From Collinsella sp. (lineage in GTDB: Bacteria; Actinomycetota; Coriobacteriia; Coriobacteriales; Coriobacteriaceae), in contig JAIHVJ010000017.1 in the NCBI GenBank assembly GCA_022720335.1, positions 1 through 18,146 on the forward strand: a DNA stretch of 18,146 bases, given 5' to 3'. The notes beneath the pieces are model-generated. The model searched no databases. It was not told the origin of the DNA and worked only from the letters and a program-made list of their open reading frames with translations. A program made the position numbers and the translations under genes. The stretch's first letter is position 1, and every line of letters starts with the position of its first letter. Of this stretch, positions 8,136-14,091 are shown piece by piece.

Positions 8136-8163
8136 TTATCAGTCTGATAATTAATTATCAGAC
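8136..8163. promoter_or_regulatory. AT-rich palindrome with three TTATCAG half-sites
   Basis: Bases 8142-8163 form a perfect 22-bp palindrome (half: GTCTGATAATT). It overlaps a second inverted repeat, TTATCAG-T-CTGATAA (8136-8150). Together they give three TTATCAG/CTGATAA half-sites in 28 bases. There is no U-tract, so it is unlikely to be a terminator. It lies in the gap between modC and the reductase operon and is best read as a binding site for a dimeric regulator. Confidence 0.55.
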
Positions 8164-8496
8164 AGCGAGATGCTCACATCCCAACGTTGTCGTACGCGTG
8201 TCGACGGTGTTCGTCTTGACGACAACCGTTGATATAGTTACCTTCGACGAGAAAAGGAGGGCGCGCCGATGCCGCATAAGACATATTCGCGTCGCGTTGC
8301 CGTGCGCGCCCTGTATATGGCTCGGAGCCGCATATGAGCAGGTATGTTCACGGCTCCGGGAGAGACGACGCACAACTAAATAATCAGCTGCAAAGCAGGT
8401 TCCCCAAAATTCCGGGTTTGAGCACGGCTGGGTTTTCGCCACCCACCGTGCAGCAATACCGTAGTTATCCGTATTTGGTTCGAGAGGGGAACCGTC
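8164..8496 (+). promoter_or_regulatory. Putative structured leader upstream of reductase operon
   Basis: Between the modC terminator and the first reductase there are over 400 bases without a convincing long gene. This part can fold into three hairpins: 8182-8192 with 8220-8231 (11 pairs, one bulge), 8321-8330 with 8351-8360 (10 pairs, one G-U) and 8422-8451 (11 pairs, one bulge). A -10-like TATAGT lies at 8233-8238 without a properly spaced -35. I do not recognise a known riboswitch or T-box. Whether the whole stretch is transcribed is not shown. Confidence 0.35.
8269..8337 (+). CDS. Possible 22-residue leader peptide
   Basis: A short reading frame starts at ATG 8269, eight bases after a near-perfect AAAAGGAGG. 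It encodes a basic 22-residue peptide (MPHKTYSRRV...). Its stop overlaps the start of a second small frame by four bases (ATGA). The 3' end lies inside the 5' arm region of the 8321-8360 hairpin, so ribosome position could alter that fold. No homolog is known to me, and it may be chance. Confidence 0.25.
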   Translation: MPHKTYSRRVAVRALYMARSRI

Positions 8497-8504
8497 ATGG
8501 CTGA
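8334..8504 (+). CDS. Possible 56-residue small ORF overlapping the reductase start
   Basis: ATG 8334 has GGAG six bases upstream and overlaps the stop of the preceding 22-codon frame. The frame ends eight bases inside the first reductase gene (TGA 8502-8504). Its codons include AGG, AGA and CTA, which the neighbours avoid, so a conserved protein is unlikely. If translated it could couple translation into the reductase. Confidence 0.15.
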   Translation: MSRYVHGSGRDDAQLNNQLQSRFPKIPGLSTAGFSPPTVQQYRSYPYLVREGNRHG

Positions 8505-9780
8505 AGAATTCGATTTCCATCCGATGTGGGAGAGCCTCGGCATGAATCTTGCCGACCACGACATGCTGCTGGGCGCCGTGGGCCAGATGTACGGCGATAT
8601 GTTCCTGACGCAGAACAATCGCCCCAAGTCCACGTCCTACCTGGATTTTGTCGCCACCAACATCCACAGCGGCCGTATTAAGGAGATGCTCGACAAGAAG
8701 GAGGCCGGCGAGGCCACCAAGATCGTCGGCTCGTTCTGCGTGTACGTGCCCGAGGAGATCGTGCTTGCCTGTGACGGCATTCCCGTGGGCCTGTGCTCGG
8801 GTGCCGATTGGGCAACCGATAAGGTCGAGGAGCACCTGCCGCGCAACACCTGCCCGCTTATCAAGAGCTTTGCCGGCTTTAAGCTGGGCGAGGTCTGCCC
8901 CTACATTGAGTCGAGTGACCTGGTGGTAGGCGAGAACACCTGCGACGGTAAGAAGAAAGCCTACGAGTTCTCTGCCACGCAAAAGAACATGTACGTCATG
9001 GATATTCCCAACGTGCACGACGAGTCGACGCTCGTGACCTGGAAGGCCGAGGTCAAGAAGCTCGCCGCCAAGATCGAGGACGAGTGCGGCGTCAAGATTA
9101 CGCCCGAGGGCCTGAAGGCTGCCATCCACGCCGTCAACGAGAAGCGTCGCGCCCTGCAGCGTCTGGCTGCCACGCGCGCTGCCGATCCGGCGCCCATCAG
9201 CGGTCTCGACAGCCTGCTGACCGTTCAGGCCGCCTTTATGGACGATACGCCGCGTCTGACCGGAGCCATCAACGAGATGGCCGCCGAGTGCGAGCAGCGC
9301 GTTGAGGCCGGCGAGGGCGTGGCGCCCAAGGGGACCAAGCGCATCCTGTACACCGGCACGCCCATGGCCGTGCCCAACTGGAAGCTGTTCAACCTCATCG
9401 AGAAGGCCGGCGGCGTTGTGGTAGGCGAGGAGTCCTGCACGGGCTCGCGCTACTACAAGGACCTGGTCGACGAGTCCGGTGAGACGGTCGACGAGATGCT
9501 CGACGCCATCGCCGAGCGCTACTTTAAGATTAACTGCGCCGTCTTTACGCCCAACGATCAGCGTATGAAGGACATTGTCCAGATGGCCAAGGACTTGCAT
9601 GCCGACGGCATCGTCGACGTGGCCCTGCAGTTCTGCACGCTCTACGAGATGGAGTCGTTTGCCGTGGAGAAGGCTGCCGAGGAGGCCGGCATTCCGTTTA
9701 TGCACATCACGACCGACTACGCCGGCGAGGATGCAGGCCAACTGCAAACCAGGATTGAGGCTTTCTTGGAAACCATTTAG
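8497..9780 (+). CDS. Double-cubane-cluster reductase, HgdB/HgdC-like dehydratase family (paralog 1)
   Basis: A 427-residue protein of the 2-hydroxyacyl-CoA dehydratase D-component family, in the subgroup of double-cubane-cluster proteins that carry an [8Fe-9S] cluster and reduce small molecules with electrons from an ATP-driven activase. The subgroup mark TCDGKKK is at 148-154, with TCPLIKS (118-124), SFCVYVP (79-85) and INCAVFTPND (346-354). Seven cysteines are shared with the next gene: 81, 119, 134, 149, 314, 347 and 380; six are expected to ligate the two cubanes. It has about 40 more N-terminal residues than paralog 2. The ATG at 8497 has GAGGGGA upstream. Paralog 2 and the activase follow on the same strand. 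The substrate cannot be read from sequence; a true hydroxyacyl-CoA dehydratase is less likely given TCDGKKK. Confidence 0.85.
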   Translation: MAEEFDFHPMWESLGMNLADHDMLLGAVGQMYGDMFLTQNNRPKSTSYLDFVATNIHSGRIKEMLDKKEAGEATKIVGSFCVYVPEEIVLACDGIPVGLCSGADWATDKVEEHLPRNTCPLIKSFAGFKLGEVCPYIESSDLVVGENTCDGKKKAYEFSATQKNMYVMDIPNVHDESTLVTWKAEVKKLAAKIEDECGVKITPEGLKAAIHAVNEKRRALQRLAATRAADPAPISGLDSLLTVQAAFMDDTPRLTGAINEMAAECEQRVEAGEGVAPKGTKRILYTGTPMAVPNWKLFNLIEKAGGVVVGEESCTGSRYYKDLVDESGETVDEMLDAIAERYFKINCAVFTPNDQRMKDIVQMAKDLHADGIVDVALQFCTLYEMESFAVEKAAEEAGIPFMHITTDYAGEDAGQLQTRIEAFLETI

Positions 9781-9803
9781 GACTATTCGTCCCGGCGGCT
9801 TCC

Positions 9804-9889
9804 CCAGGCACCCGATCTTGCCGTTCAAACCGTCGCTTGCGTACCAAAGTACGCGGCGCTCCTTTTTCACGGCAACCTCGGGCACCTGG
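9804..9889. repeat. 86-base hairpin repeat, copy 1, after reductase paralog 1
   Basis: A long imperfect hairpin whose arms meet at GCGTAC-CAAA-GTACGC. The outer stem can extend to about 9794-9899. It matches copy 2 (11104-11189) at 76 of 86 positions without gaps, and 8 of the 10 differences fall in four base pairs that change on both sides and keep pairing. No U-tract follows, so it is not a classical terminator. A structured mRNA element or REP-like repeat is more likely. Confidence 0.85.
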
Positions 9890-9934
9890 GAAAGCCGTTT
9901 CCTTGGTTGGTTAAAAGGTTTGTTAAGGAGTTAT

Positions 9935-11098
9935 ATGTCGGAAAATATGGAGCAGCCGTTGCCATCCACGTTTGAGGAGTTCAACGAGCAGCGCAAGGCG
10001 GCGTTTATTCGCGTTAAGGATTACAAGCAGGCGGGCAATCGCCTGGTCGGCTTTTTGTGCAGCTATACGCCGCTCGAGATTATCGATGCCGCGGGGGCTG
10101 CGAGCGTGGCGCTGTGCGGCACGTCCGACGAGGTGATTCCCGAGGCCGAGAAGGTGCTGCCGGCAAATCTGTGTCCGCTCATCAAGTCGACCTACGGTTT
10201 TGCCTACTCGCAAAAGTGCCCGTTTACGTACTTTAGCGACATGATCATCGGCGAGACCACCTGCGACGGCAAGAAGAAGATGTACGAGCTACTCAACGAG
10301 CTCAAGCGCACGCACATTCTGCACCTGCCGCAGGGTCGCGATCGCGCCTACGAGCGTGAAGGCTGGTACGAGGAGTGCTGCCTGCTCAAGGAGGAGCTCG
10401 AGGGCTTTTACGGCATCACGATTACCGACGATGACCTGCGCGCTGCCGTCCGTCGTCGCAACCGCTTGCGTGCGGCCCAGCTCGAGATGTTTGCGCTGCA
10501 GGCCAACCAGCCGGCGGCCATGAGCGGCGTCGACCTGATGAGCACCATGTTTGCCGGTACGTTCAGCTTTGATATCGAGGCCTATACGCAGCAGCTGGAG
10601 CAAAAGGTCGCCAAGCTGCGCGAGGCCTATGATGCAGGCGAGCGCCCGGTCGCGGCGGATGCCAAACGCATTCTGATCACCGGCTGCCCGGTGGGCGGCG
10701 TGATCAACAAGATCGGTCGCACCATCGAGTCCAACGGCGGCGTGGTCGTGTGCATGGACGACTGCTCGGGCGAGCGCACGGCGGCCATGATGATCGACCC
10801 GGAGGCTCCCGACATCCTTCGCGCCATCGCCGACCGCTACCTGGACATCAACTGCTCGGTCATGACGCCCAACGACGGTCGTATGGAAAACACGCTGGCC
10901 ATGTGCGAGAAGTACCACGTCGATGGCGTAGTGGAGAGCGTGCTCCAGGCGTGCCACACCTTCAACGTTGAGGGTGCACGCATGCAGGAGGCCGTCGAGG
11001 GTGCGGGCATTCCGTATATGAAGATCGAGACCGACTACAGCAACGGCGACATGGGCCAGATCGAGACGCGCATCGCCGCCTTTATCGAGACCCTCTAG
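9935..11098 (+). CDS. Double-cubane-cluster reductase, HgdB/HgdC-like dehydratase family (paralog 2)
   Basis: A 387-residue paralog of the preceding gene, homologous along its whole length. It carries TTCDGKKKMYE (108-118), CPLIKS (80-85), FLCSYTP (40-46) and INCSVMTPND (305-314). Cysteines 42, 80, 95, 110, 277, 307 and 340 match the seven in paralog 1. Extra cysteines include a CC pair (148-149), GCPVGG (250-255) and Cys273. The ATG at 9935 follows AAGGAG with normal spacing; the frame is open further upstream, but that part is shadow sequence over paralog 1 and the hairpin. Family members act with an ATPase activase, which is the next gene. Two paralogs might form a heterodimer or be separate enzymes sharing one activase; the sequence does not decide. 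Confidence 0.85.
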   Translation: MSENMEQPLPSTFEEFNEQRKAAFIRVKDYKQAGNRLVGFLCSYTPLEIIDAAGAASVALCGTSDEVIPEAEKVLPANLCPLIKSTYGFAYSQKCPFTYFSDMIIGETTCDGKKKMYELLNELKRTHILHLPQGRDRAYEREGWYEECCLLKEELEGFYGITITDDDLRAAVRRRNRLRAAQLEMFALQANQPAAMSGVDLMSTMFAGTFSFDIEAYTQQLEQKVAKLREAYDAGERPVAADAKRILITGCPVGGVINKIGRTIESNGGVVVCMDDCSGERTAAMMIDPEAPDILRAIADRYLDINCSVMTPNDGRMENTLAMCEKYHVDGVVESVLQACHTFNVEGARMQEAVEGAGIPYMKIETDYSNGDMGQIETRIAAFIETL

Positions 11099-11103
11099 CT
11101 TCC

Positions 11104-11189
11104 TCAGGCACCGGATCTTGCCCCTCAAACCGTCGCTTGCGTACCAAAGTACGCTGCGCTCCTCTTTCGGGGCAACCTCCGGCACCTGA
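11104..11189. repeat. 86-base hairpin repeat, copy 2, after reductase paralog 2
   Basis: The second copy of the hairpin at 9804-9889. Here the flanks also pair: CTCTAG (11093-11098), which contains the stop codon of paralog 2, matches CTAGAG (11195-11200). Relative to copy 1, positions 1/86, 10/77, 20/67 and 21/66 all change in a compensating way. The apical GCGTAC-CAAA-GTACGC is identical in both copies. It separates paralog 2 from the activase. Confidence 0.85.
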
Positions 11190-11252
11190 GAAACCTAGAG
11201 CTAAGGCGCCTGAACGCGCCGCTACCTTTGATGTTCAGATTGGGAGAGAGCC

Positions 11253-12017
11253 ATGATAGGGATCGGGATCGATATCGGGTCTACGGCGGCTAAGGCTGCT
11301 GTGGTCGACGGGGAGGGTTCGGTGGCGTGGACGTGCGTGCAGCCAACCGGGTTCTCCTCGGTCGATGCGGCCGAGCGCCTACGCGGCGAGCTCGCCGCAG
11401 CCGGCTATGACGTGACGGGCGACGGTGTTCGCGTGGTCGCGACCGGCTACGGCCGTGTCGCCGTGCCCTATGCGCACAAGGTCGTGACCGAGATTACCTG
11501 CCACGGCACCGGTGCCGTGCGCCTGTTTGGCGATCACGGCACGGTGATTGACGTGGGCGGCCAGGACACCAAGGTCATCCAGGTTAAGGGCGGCCGCGTG
11601 GCCAAATTTGCCATGAACGACAAGTGCGCTGCCGGCACGGGGCGCTTTTTGGAGATCATGGCCGACCGCCTGGGCATTTCCCAGCAGCAGATGGCCGACC
11701 TGGCGCGTTCCGGCGAGCCCACCAAGATCAGCAGCATGTGCACGGTGTTTGCCGAAAGCGAGGTCATCAGCCTCATCGGTCGCGGTGAGCCGCGCGAGAA
11801 CATTGCGCGTGGCGTGATCGACAGCGTGGTCTCGCGCGTGGCGACCATGGCTGGGCAGGCGGCGGGCGCTCCGTACTACCTGACGGGAGGTCTGTGCGAG
11901 AACACCTACGTTGTGGAGCGGTTGGCCGCGCTGCTGGGGTCACCAGTGACTACGTCGCCCCAGGCCCGCTTTGCTGGCGCCATCGGCGCGGCGATTCGCG
12001 CACGGGCGCTCAATTAA
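11253..12017 (+). CDS. Acyl-CoA dehydratase activase-type ATPase (reductase activator)
   Basis: A 254-residue ATPase of the HgdC/BadF family (ASKHA fold). As a homodimer it holds one [4Fe-4S] cluster between its subunits and uses ATP hydrolysis to push a low-potential electron onto the partner reductase. IDIGSTAAK (6-14) is the phosphate-1 loop and VIDVGGQDTK (98-107) the second. The two cluster cysteines are Cys125 in NDKCAAGTG and Cys163 in SMCTVFAESE. LTGG near 220 completes the nucleotide site. GGGAGAGAG precedes the ATG. It lies directly behind the two reductase genes, which are its likely partners. Confidence 0.92.
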   Translation: MIGIGIDIGSTAAKAAVVDGEGSVAWTCVQPTGFSSVDAAERLRGELAAAGYDVTGDGVRVVATGYGRVAVPYAHKVVTEITCHGTGAVRLFGDHGTVIDVGGQDTKVIQVKGGRVAKFAMNDKCAAGTGRFLEIMADRLGISQQQMADLARSGEPTKISSMCTVFAESEVISLIGRGEPRENIARGVIDSVVSRVATMAGQAAGAPYYLTGGLCENTYVVERLAALLGSPVTTSPQARFAGAIGAAIRARALN

Positions 12018-12046
12018 TGCATCCGTCGCAGGCTCGCATTCATGCG

Positions 12047-12052
12047 TATACT
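12047..12052 (+). promoter_or_regulatory. Putative -10 box of selD
   Basis: TATACT lies 35 bases upstream of the selD ATG in the 70-bp gap after the activase. The -35 region is weak (GTCGCA at 12025-12030). selD to csd may be transcribed from here as well as from the reductase promoter. Confidence 0.35.
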
Positions 12053-12087
12053 GGGAGAAAATGATTGCCCGATGAGAGGAGGTATCG

Positions 12088-13137
12088 ATGGCTGACGATC
12101 AGATTAGGCTCACGTCTATGACGGCCGCGAGCGGTTGAGCCGCTAAGTTGGCTCCCGGAGCCCTCGCCCAGGTCCTGGGCGATTTACCCAATGTGCATAA
12201 CGACAACTTGCTCGTGGGGTTCGATACCTCCGACGATGCGAGCGTCTTTCGCGTAGGGGAGAACCTGGGGCTCGTGCAGTCCATCGACTTCTTCCCGCCG
12301 ATGGTCGACGACCCGTTCCTGTTTGGCCAGATTGCCGCGGCCAACTCGCTGTCGGACATCTACGCCATGGGTGGACGACCGAGCCATGCCATGAACCTGC
12401 TCTGCATACCCAGTTGCCTGGGCGTTGAGGTTGCCGGCCAGATTCTGGCGGGCGGCGCCGACAAGTGCGTCGAGGCGGGTTGCTCCATCGCGGGCGGTCA
12501 CACCATCAACGACGACGAGCCCAAGTACGGCTTGTCTGTGAGCGGCTTTGTCGCGCTCGACCGCATGCTCGCCAACAGCGGCGCGCACGTGGGCGATGTC
12601 CTGCTGCTGACCAAGGCGATCGGCTCGGGCATCATCACCACGGCCATTAAGGGCGAGCTCATCGAGCAGGACGAGGCCAGCCGGATGTTTGATTCTATGC
12701 GCACCCTCAACGAGGCCCCGATCCGTTTGGCCGAGGGGCTCGAACTTCACGGCTGCACCGACATTACGGGCTTTGGCCTGATCGGGCATGCGTGCGAGAT
12801 GGCCGAGGGCTCTGGCGTGCAGATTGAGCTTGCGTCGGGGGCGGTGCCGCTCTTTGACCAGGTGCTCGACATGGCGCGTCTGGGCATTATCCCCGCGGGC
12901 TCCTACCGTAACCAGGACTTCTTTGGCCCGCGCGTGACGGCCGACGAAGACCTGGAGCCGGGCATGCTCGACGCGCTGTACGATCCGCAGACCTCGGGCG
13001 GTTTGCTCATCGCGGCGCCTGCCGCCGATGTGGATGAGCTTGCGCGCCGTCTGCATGCCGAAGGACGTATTGCCGCCGTCGTCGGTCGCGTATGTGAGCC
13101 GGTGCCAGGCGGTCCTGCCGTCCACGTTGTCCGTTAA
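12088..13137 (+). CDS. selD: Selenophosphate synthetase SelD, itself a selenoprotein (UGA = Sec17)
   Basis: Makes selenophosphate from selenide and ATP, the selenium donor for selenocysteine and other selenium uses. Translation from ATG 12088 (AGGAGG upstream) reaches an in-frame TGA at 12136-12138 and continues as a full SelD to 13137, 349 residues in all. The TGA is codon 17 and is followed by AAK with Lys20; E. coli SelD has its catalytic Cys17 and Lys20 at the same positions. Downstream are LVGFDTSDDASVFRV, SIDFFPPMVDDPF, ANSLSDIYAMGG, AGGHTINDDEPKYGLSV, DITGFGLIGHA and DPQTSGGLLIA, all typical. A hairpin at 12165-12181 fits a bacterial SECIS. Automated calls will start late, at TTG 12148. 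A Sec-containing SelD implies selA, selB and selC elsewhere in the genome. Confidence 0.95.
12139..12181 (+). promoter_or_regulatory. Bacterial SECIS-like hairpin for selD UGA
   Basis: Downstream of the UGA, CGCCCA (12165-12170) pairs with TGGGCG (12176-12181) around a GGTCC loop. Read strictly, the palindrome is 8 bp around one base. The loop GGTC resembles the E. coli fdhF SECIS loop, which binds SelB, and lies 32 bases after the UGA, longer than in fdhF but within the range I recall for bacterial SECIS. A competing smaller hairpin (12150-12162, GGCT-CCCGG-AGCC) sits closer to the UGA. Confidence 0.65.
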
Positions 13138-13194
13138 CGACACGTTTATTGAGCTATGTACCGCTCTAAAACGATTTATTCGAAAGGAAAAACT

Positions 13195-13821
13195 ATGTCT
13201 ACCAAAATTGAAGTCAATGCCATGGGCGATGCCTGCCCGCTGCCCGTTGTTAAGACGCTCAAGGCGCTCAAACAGCTCGATGGCGAGGGTGCCGTGGTGA
13301 CCTCGGTCGATAACGAGACCGCCGTCAAGAACATCTCCAAGATGGCGCAGGAGAAGGGCTGCACGGCCTCGGTCGAGAAGGTTTCTGACGCCGAGTGGCA
13401 CGTGACCGTGGCGACCTCTGGCGCCGTTGCCGTTGCGGACCCCGAGCAGGACGGTGCCGCTTTCTGTGACGCCAGCGCCGGCAAGGGCAAACTCGTCATT
13501 TCCGTCTACACCGATTGCATGGGCCGTGGCGACGACGAGCTGGGCCACAAGCTCATGAAGGCCTTCATCTTTGCCGTGACGCAGCAGGAGGAGCTGCCCG
13601 CGACCATGTTGTTCTACAACGGCGGCGCCAAGCTCACCGTCGAGGGCTCGCCGGTGCTCGATGACCTGAAGGGCCTGGCCGAGCAGGGTGTCGAGATTCT
13701 CACCTGCGGTACCTGCCTCGACCACTATGGCATTAAAGACCAGCTTGCGGTGGGCGAGGTCACCAACATGTACGTGATCGTGGAGAAGATGGAGCAGGCC
13801 GTGCGCGTCGTGCGCCCGTAG
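13195..13821 (+). CDS. yedF: Selenium metabolism protein YedF (TusA-like plus DsrE-like)
   Basis: A 208-residue two-domain protein. The N-terminal TusA/SirA-like domain (about 1-75) has the CPxP motif at 14-17 (DACPLPVVKT), whose Cys carries sulfur or selenium in the family. The C-terminal DsrE-like domain (about 98-208) has a CGTC pair at 171-174 and Cys108. This architecture is the YedF type that occurs almost only beside selD and is thought to carry reactive selenium. The ATG at 13195 has AAAGGA upstream, so I prefer it to ATG 13156. The CPxP Cys is an ordinary codon, not UGA. It lies between selD and a DUF3343 gene. Confidence 0.9.
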   Translation: MSTKIEVNAMGDACPLPVVKTLKALKQLDGEGAVVTSVDNETAVKNISKMAQEKGCTASVEKVSDAEWHVTVATSGAVAVADPEQDGAAFCDASAGKGKLVISVYTDCMGRGDDELGHKLMKAFIFAVTQQEELPATMLFYNGGAKLTVEGSPVLDDLKGLAEQGVEILTCGTCLDHYGIKDQLAVGEVTNMYVIVEKMEQAVRVVRP

Positions 13822-13839
13822 CGTTTGGGCGGGATTGCC

Positions 13840-14091
13840 ATGAGAGAAAAGCGCCCGGCGCTTGTCATCACGTTTCCTACCACGGCGGCCGCCATGGGGT
13901 GCGAGACCCTATGCGTCGAGCGCGGCCTTCCCGGGCGCACGATTCCCGTGCCCGGGGAGGTCGCTGCCGGCTGCGGCTTGGCGTGGAAGGCGCTGCCTTC
14001 GGATGAGGACCTGCTGCGCGGCGAGCTTGCCGCGGCGGGCGTCCCCACCGAGGGCTTTACGGTAATCGACATGTGGGAGGTCGTGCGATGA
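13840..14091 (+). CDS. DUF3343 family putative Se/S carrier
   Basis: An 83-residue protein of the DUF3343 family. The N-terminal ALVITFPTTAAAMGCE and the central AAGCGLAWK (Cys45) match the family pattern, in which the CGLA cysteine is the likely carrier residue. Cys21 and Cys25 are further cysteines. Members are commonly encoded next to YedF, SelD and an EF2568-type cysteine desulfurase, and a role as small selenium or sulfur carrier has been proposed on that basis. The ATG at 13840 is preferred to a TTG at 13825. Its stop overlaps the start of the desulfurase by four bases (ATGA), so the two are translationally coupled. Confidence 0.85.
   Translation: MREKRPALVITFPTTAAAMGCETLCVERGLPGRTIPVPGEVAAGCGLAWKALPSDEDLLRGELAAAGVPTEGFTVIDMWEVVR

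Noticed and set aside
8164..8496. T-box or molybdenum cofactor riboswitch in the leader
   Set aside because: I could not find the conserved T-box sequence or the conserved core of known riboswitches; only generic hairpins are visible.
8158..9885. 575-codon open frame on the minus strand
   Set aside because: Antisense shadow of the first reductase gene; composition is typical of reverse frames in GC-rich coding DNA, and it spans the gene, the hairpin and the leader.
9804..9889. Hairpin after reductase 1 (and its copy) as an intrinsic terminator
   Set aside because: No U-tract follows either copy, the stem is long and interrupted, and downstream genes continue in the same pathway.
12136..12138. 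In-frame stop making selD a pseudogene
   Set aside because: The stop is TGA at exactly the catalytic Cys/Sec position, with a SECIS-like hairpin and intact sequence on both sides, so recoding explains it better.
12184..13725. 513-codon minus-strand open frame, and similar ones at 13725-15116, 15356-16642 and 2462-3379
   Set aside because: All lie opposite well-recognised genes (selD/yedF, cysteine desulfurase, brnQ, moeA) and show no domain features.
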